Positions 18,073 through 27,627 of a stretch of 64,000 nt of DNA are shown in pieces. The position numbers and the translations under genes are program-made. Source of the stretch: Flavobacterium sp. 1355 (lineage in GTDB: Bacteria > Bacteroidota > Bacteroidia > Flavobacteriales > Flavobacteriaceae); NCBI RefSeq assembly GCF_017833415.1, contig NZ_JAFICC010000009.1:210855-274854 (forward strand), in the 5' to 3' direction. A model generated the notes under the pieces. That model was not told where the DNA came from, did not search any database, and saw only the letters and a program-made list of their open reading frames with translations. Positions within the stretch are counted from its first letter, which is position 1; the number at the start of each line of letters is the position of its first letter.

Positions 18073-18684
18073 AAATTGTTTTTTTTGGTTAGGTTATTAG
18101 ATTGTTAGTTTAGTCATGAAAAAATTATGGGTCTATTCAAGATAAAAAATATTTAAATAAATCTTAAAGTATTTCTTTAAATGTCAAAAACACATTTATT
18201 TTTTGTATTCCAAAAATATAACGACGCTACATTACAACCGTCCTGTTCTATCCTGTATGAATCGTATAATCTCAAAAAAAATCAGTTAAAAAAATTATAT
18301 TGATAAAAATATGAAAGAAAAAATACACGAAAGAAAAAAAAGAAAGAGTTGCTTTGAGTTTTTGTTAAATTTTTAAACGCTTTAAAACATAAAACAATAA
18401 AAAACAAAGCAAAACTTCCTTTAACCTGTTTATTTTTCAAAATTTAGAAGCTGGTCAACTGATATAGAATTTATTAGGTGGCGGTAGTATTTTATATTTT
18501 TAAGTTTTAAGAGAGTTAAAAACAATAGTTTTTTCAAAATAAAAAACTTACAAATACATTGAAGGCTAGTTATATAATTTTAGAAATGGAATATCAAAAA
18601 AAAATCTTTTTAAACGGTAAATTCTGACCAATGATTGATTTTAAAACCTTAAAATTCATTGATCTACCAATTATTAACCTCAGC
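18073..18684. other. Gene-free region upstream of susC-like gene
   Basis: These 612 bases hold the promoter/operator at 18211-18255 and a leader of about 130 nt rich in A/T homopolymers (18073-18200). A very AT-rich stretch (18260-18680) follows, with no open frame, hairpin or repeat that I recognise. The distal part is the 3' flank of the GH127 gene; no convincing intrinsic terminator was seen there. Confidence 0.6.
18211..18255 (-). promoter_or_regulatory. Promoter and direct-repeat operator of the SusC operon
   Basis: On the minus strand, CAGGATAGAACAGGAC (18255-18240) is followed by TTGT and, 37 nt after the motif start, by TATTTTTG (18218-18211), a good match to the Bacteroidota minus-7 element TAnnTTTG. 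The CAGG words are spaced 10 bp apart, one helical turn. The same arrangement precedes three other operons here. The implied leader to the SusC start codon is about 130 nt. Confidence 0.65.
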
Positions 18685-20703
18685 TCAATGCGACATCCAA
18701 ACCGTCATTTCGCCTTTTCCTTTATTTCCCCAGGCAAAATACGGAATCAATTTTACCGGAACTGAAGTCACATCGTTGGAGGAAAGAGGCTTGTATAATG
18801 TTTTGTTCCACGAATTATCTACAGAGATTATAGCATTGGCCTCAATATTTAATAATTTTCTATTGTTTAAAGTAAAAAAGCTGGTATTGAATTTAGAACT
18901 GATATCCAGAGCAACATCGTTTACACTAGTATTTGCCGGAAGCTGATCTGATTCTAAACAATACACCAAAGGTCCTCTTTTTACAGCAACCTGATTTTTA
19001 ACTTCTTCGACTAACGGATTTGCCTGCATCAGTTCTACCGGCATCGGAAGATTTAATTCGATTACATCTCCTTTTTTCCATTTTTGATTCAATTGCAAAT
19101 ACGTACCAGAAGCAATTTTATCATTAATACTTGCATTATTAATTGAAACCGAAGCATTTTGACTCCAACCCGGAATTCTTAAAAAGAAATTCAGTAAATC
19201 TTTGGGTGCTTTTATAATTTTTAAAGTTATTTTTCCGTCCCAAGGATAATTGGTTTGCTGTTCAATTTCGATTTCTTCTCCGTTTAAAGATTTTGTTTTC
19301 AATTGATTACTTCCGTATAAATTCACATACAAACCTTCTTTTGAAAGATTGTAAGCATAATTTCCAACTTCGGCAACAGTTCGTGTTACGTTTGGCGCAC
19401 AGCAGTTTGATAAGGCAATATAACCTTTGCGCTCATTTCCCCAACGCTGTTCAAACGGCAGATCATTAGAAACATTCAGCGGATTGTTGTAAAGAAATTT
19501 TTCTCCTTCTAAATCCATTCCCGAAAGCACGCTGTTATACAAAGCCAATTCTACAATATCAGCATATTTGGCATCGCCGGTAATTTGCAGCATACGCCAG
19601 TTCCACAAAACATTTCCAATATTAGCGCAGGTTTCTGTATGAGCCGTAGCATTTGGCAATTGAAAAGGACGGCCATAAGCCTGATGAATTTTTTGTACCT
19701 CTGTGGGGTTATAAGAAGTTCCGTCTGGTGAAACTCCATCGTACAAAGAACCGCAAGCACCGGTAATGTACATTTTTCGGTAGGTCACATCATCCCAAAT
19801 AGATTCTAAATTGTCTAATAATTTCTTTTCTCCGGTTTCTGCATATAAATCGGCAACTCCGGCGTATAGATAATTCGCTCTTACGGCGTGACCCATTGCG
19901 GTGGTTTGCTGTCTAAACGGAATTCTGTCCTGATTGTCATCGGTTCCGTCATTTGTGGTTCCACGAATGTCAATTAAATTATTGGCCAATTCCAGATATT
20001 TCGGATTTTTGGTCGTTCTGTACATTTCGACAATTCCCATATAATGTGACGGGCAAATGGCATTTCGAGCCAATTCCGGAGAAGCTTTTTTGTAGAAATC
20101 ATATAAGAAATCGGCAACACCTTTTGCAATATTCAAAAAGTTCGTTTTTCCGGTTGCACGATAATGAATGCAGGCCGCAGTCATTAAATGCCCCATGTTG
20201 TATTTTTCAAAACCCAATTGTTTTTTAACTTCTTCAGGCCCTAAAGTTCCCCAACGTTCATCAATTAAAACCGGAGTATGAATGTAGCCGTCTTTGCGCT
20301 GTACTTTCGCGAAAAGCGCAATGGCTTTATCCATTTCCTGATCTAGTTTTTTGTCCTTTGTAACGGCATACGTTGCTGCCATTCCTTCAAAAATCTTGTA
20401 GAAATCACCATCATGAAATGAAGGTCCTTTAAAAGTTCCTTTACTTTCTCCGGCTGCAATTTCAAAGTTTTTATACGCATGCGAAATTTCATCATTATGA
20501 TACAAATCCCACATGTACGGCAGTGTATTTTTGGTTTCGACATCAAATTGCTCTTTCCAAAAACCGTTTGTCCATTTTACATCTTGCAGGCCGACGCTTT
20601 GCAATTTCGAATAGGGACTTTCTGAATTGGCAACTAAACCTTTATTCTGAGCAAAAATTACTGTTGAAAGGAATAAAGATGATATGATGATGTTCTTTTT
20701 CAT
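18685..20703 (-). CDS. GH127 beta-L-arabinofuranosidase (DUF1680)
   Basis: This 672-residue protein has a signal peptide at 1-19 (ends VIFAQ). The (alpha/alpha)6 barrel shows the GH127 zinc-site residues: Glu357 and Cys359 in THTETCANIG, and Cys434/Cys435 in LSNCCAPN. In this family one of these cysteines is the nucleophile and the Glu/Cys set holds zinc. GH127 enzymes release beta-L-arabinofuranose, found in plant glycoproteins and in side chain B of rhamnogalacturonan II. It is the last gene of the block that starts with GH78. The export signal indicates a periplasmic role. Confidence 0.92.
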   Translation of the reverse strand: MKKNIIISSLFLSTVIFAQNKGLVANSESPYSKLQSVGLQDVKWTNGFWKEQFDVETKNTLPYMWDLYHNDEISHAYKNFEIAAGESKGTFKGPSFHDGDFYKIFEGMAATYAVTKDKKLDQEMDKAIALFAKVQRKDGYIHTPVLIDERWGTLGPEEVKKQLGFEKYNMGHLMTAACIHYRATGKTNFLNIAKGVADFLYDFYKKASPELARNAICPSHYMGIVEMYRTTKNPKYLELANNLIDIRGTTNDGTDDNQDRIPFRQQTTAMGHAVRANYLYAGVADLYAETGEKKLLDNLESIWDDVTYRKMYITGACGSLYDGVSPDGTSYNPTEVQKIHQAYGRPFQLPNATAHTETCANIGNVLWNWRMLQITGDAKYADIVELALYNSVLSGMDLEGEKFLYNNPLNVSNDLPFEQRWGNERKGYIALSNCCAPNVTRTVAEVGNYAYNLSKEGLYVNLYGSNQLKTKSLNGEEIEIEQQTNYPWDGKITLKIIKAPKDLLNFFLRIPGWSQNASVSINNASINDKIASGTYLQLNQKWKKGDVIELNLPMPVELMQANPLVEEVKNQVAVKRGPLVYCLESDQLPANTSVNDVALDISSKFNTSFFTLNNRKLLNIEANAIISVDNSWNKTLYKPLSSNDVTSVPVKLIPYFAWGNKGKGEMTVWMSH

Positions 20704-20851
20704 TTTAATAATTTTGTTGTGAATTATTGTAACGCGGATGATACGGATTGCTAAAGTAAAACGGGGATTAAAACGGATTTCTTTTTATCTGCTTAATCTG
20801 CAAAATCTGCGGGGTTAATTTTTTCACGCAGATCTTGCAGATTTTTATCTT

Positions 20852-20933
20852 GCCACGAATTACACGAATTTCCACAAATTATTTTTAGAATAAGTGCGGA
20901 AAAAAATTAGTGGAAATTCGTGTAATTCGTGGC
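20852..20933. repeat. Perfect 24-nt inverted repeat (GCCACGAATTACACG type)
   Basis: Arms GCCACGAATTACACGAATTT (extended to 24 nt) and its exact inverse ending at 20933 enclose a 34-nt AT-rich centre. It lies between a lyase stop and the GH127 start and would form a strong cruciform or RNA hairpin. Confidence 0.8.
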
Positions 20934-20943
20934 AACTTCTTTT

Positions 20944-23394
20944 TTATTTCACAAAGAAATTGATAGTTCTGTTCATTGAATCTCCGTCTGCATCTTTTAC
21001 GGTTAGGATGAAAGAAGCTAATCCTTTCTCGATAGCTGTAAACTGAATTTCTTTTCCTTGTAAAACCACTTTTCCGTTTTTAAGATCTGAGAACGTGTAA
21101 ACTGGTTTATTTTCATATCCTTTGAAAAAATCAGTTGCATTTAAAACTTTTTTATCTCCAGTATTCACAAAATAATGAGGCTGTGCCATCCAGTCTAAAT
21201 AAGTATCCAATTGTGTAAATCCGTCTTTGTCAGTATCCTGATTCGCATCGGAGAAATCTCCGGCTTTTGAATTTTCGTTTAAACTTAAGGCTTTTTCCCA
21301 CCAGTTTGGCAATCCGTCGTGATCCGTATCCCAATCTGCAGGGCGAGTTTCAGAGGCAAAATTTGGCCATCCGCCGGCATCTTCTTCATTGTCAATCATA
21401 CCTGCCAAACCACTTTTGCTTCCTTTATAAGTAAAAGTTCCTTTTAAAGTTTCATCCACAATTCGGTTATCATGTTTGTCAAAAAACGGCTGATTGGCAC
21501 CAACATCTGAAAGTACATTTTTATAAGCCGCTTTCGCTGATTGTGTTGCTACATACGATGCAAAAAAGGGTTTGTCTACAAAAGTTTCATAGTCGACTTT
21601 CTCTTTATTTGTGGTAGTAAATTTTCTTCCTTTCTCCTGAGATTTCTCATCAAAATAACCCGGCATAACATTTCCATCAAAATAATAACGCTGCATTCCT
21701 TTTCCAACTCCTTCATGTTGTGCATTTAAGGCCACAAAAATTGCCGTTGAACCTCCGGGTTTGTAATAATTGTTTACAAAATTCACTTCATTTGCTCCTC
21801 CGTCAGTTGTTCTTTTTCCCCAATTGTACACCACATTATTTGTGATATCCAATCTTCCTGTGTAGAATCCGTCACCGCTTAAACCGCCGCCAATACTCCA
21901 GTTTCTACCGTAGTTGTGCGCCAATAAGTTATGATGAAAACTGCCGATATCCCCGCCAATTGTTGCTGCATAACCGTGCATTTTCCCTTCTTCGTATTTA
22001 CCATGACCCGCCACGTTCAAAGCTTCAGAAATTAAAGTTCTTTGCAATGTAATATGATGGGCACTACGAGAACTAAATGATTCATCGATCGTCCAGCTGA
22101 TTGAGCAGTGATCAATAATGCTGTAATCTGCACCAGTTAATCCCATCCCGTCAAAAGTTCTTCCGCCGCCAATTCTAACTTTCAAAAATCGTACAACACC
22201 GTCATTTCCAGTCAACCCAATTGGCGCTCTGCTGATCGTGATTCCTTCGCCCGGCGCTGTTTGTCCCGCAACAGTAACATAAGGCTGATTTACCACTAAT
22301 CTCGAAGCAAGTTTTATATTTCCCGAAACATTAAAAACAATCGTTCTGGGTCCAATTTCCTGATTGACAGCATCGCGTAAACTTCCTGGTCCATCATCGT
22401 TTAAATTCGTTACTTCAATCACTTTTCCACCACGACCTCCTACGGCATAGCGTCCGTAACCTTCCGCTCCCGGAAAAGCCAATTGTGCAGGTTTAAACGA
22501 CCAAACATTTCCTAACGTTACCTCGCCTTTAGCATCAACTTCGTCAACTCTCCAGTAATAAGTTGTACCACTGTATAAATCGGAAACTGTAAAAGAGTTA
22601 GCAGTCAGTTTTCCTTTGAATTCTCTTGAAGAATCTGTTGCATTCTCTACCGCATTTCTGTCTTCACCAAAATACAATTTATGAGACGCAACACTTTTTG
22701 GAGCATCCCATTTTAAGATTAAGGTTTTGGATACTTCAACATGTTCGTCACGATTTTTTGGCTCCGGTGTACGCGCCTGATTCATTAAGTTTGGCGTATC
22801 AATTTCAAAACCATTAATCACAATCTGTTTTATAACATCAGGATTAGAAGTCGGATCAATTTCAAAACGAACGATCACATCCTTCCCTTTTTCAGCATTA
22901 AAAGTAATATACGACATAGCCGCATCAATTTTAGCATTGGCTCTCTGACTCGCATTTACCGTTTCCTGAAGCTTTCCGTTAACGAAAATCTTTATTGGAG
23001 AAAAGGTTTTTCCCGTAATCACATCAAAAGCATTATGAAAAGTCAAAAGCGTATGTTTTCCAGCATTCAATCCGCTGATTTTCAATTCTAAATTTTCAGC
23101 CGTAATCAAACCGTCGCTTCCTAATCTGTTATAATGCGGAGCGCTCATTCCAACTTTATACCATTTCGATGTAAAGTTTCCTTTTAGTTTAAAGGATACA
23201 GTATTGAAGGATTTAGCATCTTCTTTTCCTTCATTAATCACCCAGGAATCATAACCCGGATCGTGAACTTCTTCTAATCTTCTTTGAAAAAAATCAAAGT
23301 CTACTTTTACAATTTGTTTATCTGTATTCTGTGCTTGTGCATTTGCCGTTAAAAGCATTGCCAGAGTCAAAGAACCCATTAATTTCTTTATCAT
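20944..23394 (-). CDS. PL1-like pectate lyase with N-terminal binding and FnIII-like domains
   Basis: This 816-residue protein has a signal peptide at 1-21 (ends ANAQAQ). Residues about 25-205 look like a beta-sandwich ligand-binding domain (KVDFDFFQRRLEEVHDPGYDSW, YITFNAEKGKDVIVRFEI). Residues 210-305 form a fibronectin-III-like unit (TLILKWDAPKSVASHKLYFG, GTTYYWRVDEVDAKGE). The lyase starts near 308 (LAFPGAEGYGRYAVGGRGG, TIVFNVSGNIKLA, YVTVAGQTAPGEG, SIIDHCSISWTIDESF). A calcium-binding DTDHDGLPNWWEKALSLN segment and a short beta-domain end the protein. It diverges from the two lyases of the SusC operon and is likely to have different specificity. Confidence 0.88.
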   Translation of the reverse strand: MIKKLMGSLTLAMLLTANAQAQNTDKQIVKVDFDFFQRRLEEVHDPGYDSWVINEGKEDAKSFNTVSFKLKGNFTSKWYKVGMSAPHYNRLGSDGLITAENLELKISGLNAGKHTLLTFHNAFDVITGKTFSPIKIFVNGKLQETVNASQRANAKIDAAMSYITFNAEKGKDVIVRFEIDPTSNPDVIKQIVINGFEIDTPNLMNQARTPEPKNRDEHVEVSKTLILKWDAPKSVASHKLYFGEDRNAVENATDSSREFKGKLTANSFTVSDLYSGTTYYWRVDEVDAKGEVTLGNVWSFKPAQLAFPGAEGYGRYAVGGRGGKVIEVTNLNDDGPGSLRDAVNQEIGPRTIVFNVSGNIKLASRLVVNQPYVTVAGQTAPGEGITISRAPIGLTGNDGVVRFLKVRIGGGRTFDGMGLTGADYSIIDHCSISWTIDESFSSRSAHHITLQRTLISEALNVAGHGKYEEGKMHGYAATIGGDIGSFHHNLLAHNYGRNWSIGGGLSGDGFYTGRLDITNNVVYNWGKRTTDGGANEVNFVNNYYKPGGSTAIFVALNAQHEGVGKGMQRYYFDGNVMPGYFDEKSQEKGRKFTTTNKEKVDYETFVDKPFFASYVATQSAKAAYKNVLSDVGANQPFFDKHDNRIVDETLKGTFTYKGSKSGLAGMIDNEEDAGGWPNFASETRPADWDTDHDGLPNWWEKALSLNENSKAGDFSDANQDTDKDGFTQLDTYLDWMAQPHYFVNTGDKKVLNATDFFKGYENKPVYTFSDLKNGKVVLQGKEIQFTAIEKGLASFILTVKDADGDSMNRTINFFVK

Positions 23395-23400
23395 TTTGGT

Positions 23401-25731
23401 TTAATTTAATTTCGTTTTTTCTGTTTCAGATTTTCCTAACAGATTTATAATGTCTTTTTTTCTTCCTTCCGGAATTACCTTTAAAACTTTCAATTCGCCG
23501 TTTAGCAATTGTACTTCAACGGTTGTATTCTGTTTTGCGTGTAATTTAAAATGAACGTTCCAGTCTTTTGGCCAGGATGGAAAAAGATAAATTTTTCCAT
23601 CACTTTCCTGCAAAAGCATTTCCTGCATGCCAATCATTCCTGCGCCGCCCCAATTATGATCCGGAACCCAGTCAAAACCCGGTCCCCAAAAGGCAGGGAA
23701 ACGTCGGTCTGAATTTGCCATTTTCATTGTATTATATTTCGCAGCTTCTTTGGTTAAACCCAATCTTGCCGCAAAAATATTATCCTGTTTCCAGCCAATA
23801 TGACTTCTGAATTTTACCGCATCTGAATCGTATTTATAAGTATTTAAAGCCGTTTCTAAATCTGGTTTTCCAATACCATAAATGCCCCACGGATAAACGG
23901 GATACAATTGGGGTACTTCAGAGTTATTGACTCTTTCCCAGGATTTCGCCGGAACCAAAACTTTATGATTTTCAATTTGCCCAAAATTCAAAGGCGGAAT
24001 TCTCTTTTGAAAACCTTTTAGATATTCCAGTCCTTCGTTTGATAGTTCTTTTTCAGAAAGGTTTAAAAGATTGGCTGTAATTACCTGTAAAGCCGAAATT
24101 GTACTATTGGCATTATACGCCATTTTATAAGTTTCAGCGCCTGAACCCGGATATAAAACTAATTTTCCGTTTCCGTCTAAGGCTTTTCTTCCTCGTTGTT
24201 TCGCCAGATATTGATAATGTTCATCAAAAAAACGAAGACAGCTGATAATAAACGAATTGTATTTCTGAATGTCTTCGCCTGCATATTCTTTTTGCTGCAA
24301 CATCATTTGGCAGAATTCAAAAACCGTGTCCCATTCATACTCCAGCCAGGCATTATATTCCATACCCGGATCATAATCTTCGGGACGTTTCCATTCGTAT
24401 TCTGCAGGATTTGGTAAACCGAAATTTTCCAGTTGTTCTGTAAAAGAAGCACCGTTATGATTCCAATAAACTTTGCTTCTTAATTCAGCATTTTTCTGTA
24501 AACTCAAATAATAATCCAGCTGCGATTTCATCATGTCAAAATCTCCGTTTTTTATCATCGGAAAATAAACCAATCGCTGGTTTTGAGCCGTCATGGTTCC
24601 TCCTCCCCAATTTCTAAAATCAGGCGTGAAATCTAAATCTGGATTGGTAAAAACGGGATCAACTGTAAAAAGTCCGCCATTAAATTTGGTTGGGTATTTT
24701 CCATAAGCGTTACATGCTAACATATAACGGAATAACTGATAATTCTGCCCGATTTGATACACCGAATCTTTCTTAATCGATTGATTTTTCTGCGTAAAAA
24801 TAAAACTGCGGTCCCAGAAATTATTCCACCATTTTATCGTGTTTTTTTCTGCTTGTTTTGAAGTGTTTTTGTTTGATGAAATTTGACTTTTTAATTCACT
24901 ATTCCAATTATTTAAATCGGATTGACTGGTATTTAAATAAAGCTGTAATGAATGTTTTTTAGAGGGTTTTATACTTGATAAATTAAACCCTTTAAAATCT
25001 GTCGATTGGTATTTTCCTAGATACGTTCCGTCTGGTTTTAAATTATCACCGGTCATAAATCCGCCAAAAGTCAAACTGGCAATCGGGTTTAGCATTTGGT
25101 CTTTTACCGATTCCATTTTCTGCTGTTTCACTGCCACATCAAAAACGGTATTTTCCCTGTTTCTGTGATAGAATTTGATGCCGTTGTTTTCAAATGAAAT
25201 CGAATCTTTATACGTAACAATTTCTCCCTGAGGCGCCCATTTATAGGAATTGGCATTATTTGCTTTTCCTTTTGAATCGCGGTTTTTATAACGCCAGCTT
25301 TCATACGAAGCCGTCATTTTCAAGGCATTTTTACTTTCTAAATCCAAATGAATTATTGGTTTAAAAACATCAACCCAAAGTTTAATTTTTGTGTCATTCT
25401 GCCCAATTATAATATAACCGTCTTTTAATTTTAATTCCTGATGAAAACCTGCTGCCCCTGCAAATGGGTTTGGCGTTAAGGTTACTTTTACACGCCCTAA
25501 TTTCAATAAAGTATTGTGTTCGTCAAAAGTCCCGCTTCGCGAAAAATAAAAATACAAATCACCTTTTTCTACCCAGACATTCATACCAATATCACCGCCC
25601 CCTAAAGGCATAGATTCTGATGAATTTTGGCTCTGCGTTTTCCAAACCTGATCGTAATTTTCAAGCACAGGAATTTGCGCTTTCGCGAAAAGCGTAATGA
25701 AGAAAAAGAAGATGTAAATTGTATTTTTCAA
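23401..25731 (-). CDS. DUF5703 / GH95-like secreted glycosidase candidate
   Basis: This 776-residue protein has a signal peptide at 1-18 (ends LFAKAQ). The N-terminal beta-sandwich (about 20-280) carries ESMPLGGGDIGMNVWVEKGD, the opening seen in GH95-like and DUF5703 proteins. A helical barrel follows (about 330-700) with RNWGGGTMTAQNQRLVYFPM, FTEQLENFG and YPVYPWGIYGIG, then a small C-terminal beta-domain. The overall plan resembles the GH65/GH95 (alpha/alpha)6 clan, but I cannot place the catalytic residues. It abuts the preceding lyase gene (6-nt gap), so the two are co-transcribed. Activity on a deoxyhexose side chain of pectin is inferred. Confidence 0.72.
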   Translation of the reverse strand: MKNTIYIFFFFITLFAKAQIPVLENYDQVWKTQSQNSSESMPLGGGDIGMNVWVEKGDLYFYFSRSGTFDEHNTLLKLGRVKVTLTPNPFAGAAGFHQELKLKDGYIIIGQNDTKIKLWVDVFKPIIHLDLESKNALKMTASYESWRYKNRDSKGKANNANSYKWAPQGEIVTYKDSISFENNGIKFYHRNRENTVFDVAVKQQKMESVKDQMLNPIASLTFGGFMTGDNLKPDGTYLGKYQSTDFKGFNLSSIKPSKKHSLQLYLNTSQSDLNNWNSELKSQISSNKNTSKQAEKNTIKWWNNFWDRSFIFTQKNQSIKKDSVYQIGQNYQLFRYMLACNAYGKYPTKFNGGLFTVDPVFTNPDLDFTPDFRNWGGGTMTAQNQRLVYFPMIKNGDFDMMKSQLDYYLSLQKNAELRSKVYWNHNGASFTEQLENFGLPNPAEYEWKRPEDYDPGMEYNAWLEYEWDTVFEFCQMMLQQKEYAGEDIQKYNSFIISCLRFFDEHYQYLAKQRGRKALDGNGKLVLYPGSGAETYKMAYNANSTISALQVITANLLNLSEKELSNEGLEYLKGFQKRIPPLNFGQIENHKVLVPAKSWERVNNSEVPQLYPVYPWGIYGIGKPDLETALNTYKYDSDAVKFRSHIGWKQDNIFAARLGLTKEAAKYNTMKMANSDRRFPAFWGPGFDWVPDHNWGGAGMIGMQEMLLQESDGKIYLFPSWPKDWNVHFKLHAKQNTTVEVQLLNGELKVLKVIPEGRKKDIINLLGKSETEKTKLN

Positions 25732-25767
25732 ACTTATTATTTTATTTATTTCATTTTAAGCGTCTGG

Positions 25768-25871
25768 TTTGTCATTCTGAGGAACGAAGAACCACACTCG
25801 AAACTCCGCGCGGCATGTCTTCAATCTTTGTCGATTTACGCGTGTGATCCCTCGTTCCTCGGAATGACAAA
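25768..25871. repeat. Long palindromic dispersed element, copy 3 of 6
   Basis: Arms TTTGTCATTCTGAGGAACGA and its imperfect inverse (ending GAATGACAAA) enclose a core with TCAATCTTTGTCGA. The arms differ from each other at several positions, making this the most decayed copy. It lies between the esterase stop and the DUF5703 start. Confidence 0.85.
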
Positions 25872-25913
25872 CTAGATTTCAAACTCATAATTAACAATTA
25901 TCAAATTATAAAA

Positions 25914-27347
25914 TTACCATTCATCCGTTCTAAAAGACGACACCGGCAAACCTCCCGCACTAAACAATTCTGCTTTTGCAAAATCTTTCCATAAATAGCG
26001 AACAGCAACAGGTTTCTTTACTTTATCTGAAGTTAAAACCACTGATTTTCTGCGGGCAACCGTTTTCGCCGGATAAAAAACTTTGTCTTCTCCTGCCAAT
26101 TCAAAGCCTAAAACTTCTTTATCGTAAGAGGTAATTCCGTTCGCAACATCATCAAAAGAAACTGTTACAGATCCGTCCTTTATTTCCATTGATTTGTATT
26201 TCGGACTTTCGAATTCGAAACCTTCAATTCCGTATGTTTTGGCCAGAGCCTGAAAAGCTAGTCGGTTTCCGCCTTTTTCTTTGTCCATTGGATGAATGTT
26301 ATTTTCTTCGCCAACATCCATTAAAACGGCCATTCCGGAATTCGGAATTTCCTTTGAAGCCTTAAACTGCGCTTCTCTCAAATAAGCCGAATTGTATTTC
26401 TCCAAATAGTCTTTTGGATGAAAAGAAGCATAATTAAACGGTGCAATCTGGGCAAAATAAAAAGGAAAATCTCCTTGTTTCCATAACATTCTCCAGCTTG
26501 AAACCATTTTTTTCATCAAAGCGGTATACTCCGAAGCTCTTTCATAATTGGATTCTCCCTGATACCAGATACAACCTTTTATTCCGTAACCAATTACAGG
26601 CGAAAGCATTCCGTTAAATAAAGTCGTCGGCACACGATTGGGATCTTTTGCCAGTTCTTCTTTTGTAGTCGGAATTTTAGCGCTGGCAAAATCTTTCAGC
26701 ATTTCCTGATTCATCCAGGCTTCCATGCTTGAACCGCCGTAAGAAACATGAATCAAACCAACCGGAACATCCAAAACTTCCTGCAAAAGCGAACCAAAAT
26801 ACCAGGCCGTTGCGCTAAAATTTGAGGTTGATTTTGGCGATGCGACTTCCCATTTTCCTTCAAAATCTTGTAAAGGTTCCAAAACCGTAGCACGCGGAAT
26901 TGTAATTAATCGTATATTTTTATTGCTTGAACGCACGATGATTTCGTTTCCGTTTTTAACGGGCTGACCCGGAAATCCTTTTAACGGCATTTCCATATTC
27001 GATTGTCCGGAACAAAGCCAAACCTCGCCAATTAAAACGTTTTTAATTGTTATTTTTTCGCTTCCTTCTGACACTTCAATAGTAAACGGTCCGCCGAATG
27101 ATGGTGTTTGCAATTCTGTTTTCCATTTTCCGGAATTGTCCGCTTTTACTTTATAGGTTTTAGAATTCCAAGATGTTTTTATTACAACATTTGCGTTCTT
27201 TTCTGCCCAGCCCCAAATAGGTGCATTAGCCTTTTGCTGCAGCATCATATTATCTGTAAATAATGCCGGCAGTTTGATTTTTGCATGGAGTTGAAAGCTT
27301 GACAAAGCAATAACAAATGCAATAATTGAATTTTTAAAATTTCTCAT
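25914..27347 (-). CDS. SGNH-type acetylesterase (sialate O-acetylesterase family)
   Basis: This 477-residue protein has a signal peptide at 1-22 (ends QLHA). SGNH hydrolase motifs are clear: catalytic Ser116 in CSGQSNMEMP, an oxyanion-type YGGSSMEAW, WYQGESNYE at 262-270, and the catalytic His352 in EENNIHPMDK. Members remove O-acetyl groups from sugars, and those in plant-polysaccharide loci act on acetylated pectin or xylan. A beta-sandwich precedes the esterase domain and another follows it. Its position between GH106 and the DUF5703 gene supports deacetylation of rhamnogalacturonan before glycosidase attack. Confidence 0.87.
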   Translation of the reverse strand: MRNFKNSIIAFVIALSSFQLHAKIKLPALFTDNMMLQQKANAPIWGWAEKNANVVIKTSWNSKTYKVKADNSGKWKTELQTPSFGGPFTIEVSEGSEKITIKNVLIGEVWLCSGQSNMEMPLKGFPGQPVKNGNEIIVRSSNKNIRLITIPRATVLEPLQDFEGKWEVASPKSTSNFSATAWYFGSLLQEVLDVPVGLIHVSYGGSSMEAWMNQEMLKDFASAKIPTTKEELAKDPNRVPTTLFNGMLSPVIGYGIKGCIWYQGESNYERASEYTALMKKMVSSWRMLWKQGDFPFYFAQIAPFNYASFHPKDYLEKYNSAYLREAQFKASKEIPNSGMAVLMDVGEENNIHPMDKEKGGNRLAFQALAKTYGIEGFEFESPKYKSMEIKDGSVTVSFDDVANGITSYDKEVLGFELAGEDKVFYPAKTVARRKSVVLTSDKVKKPVAVRYLWKDFAKAELFSAGGLPVSSFRTDEW

Positions 27348-27362
27348 TTTCTATTTTATTTT

Positions 27363-27621
27363 GCCACAGATTAAAAGGATTATTTAGATTTTTTCTCTTT
27401 GGCTATATTTTTATTTTTTTATTTCTATATTATTTGAATTGCCTCCAGTTTAACTGGAGGTCATAAAATTTTTCAATTCCTAAGGCTTTAGCCAAAAAAA
27501 ATAGTTTGGCTAAAGCCCAATACTTAATTTTTTCTAAACCTCCAGCTGAAGCTGGAGGCAATTGATTTTACTTTTCTCTTATCACAGATTAATAATCTTT
27601 TTTAATCCTTTAATCTGTGGC
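27363..27621. repeat. Nested palindrome cluster (GCCACAGATT frame with CTCCAG/GGCTTTAGCC hairpins)
   Basis: An outer pair (GCCACAGATTAAAAGGATT at 27363, inverse ending 27621) encloses three inner hairpins: CCTCCAGTTT/AACTGGAGG (27442-27460), GGCTTTAGCCAAA/TTTGGCTAAAGCC (27484-27516) and CCTCCAGCTG/AGCTGGAGG (27539-27558). The same three-hairpin set occurs in reversed order at 42625-42747. No gene fits in this 280-bp gap. Confidence 0.8.
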
Positions 27622-27627
27622 TAACTT

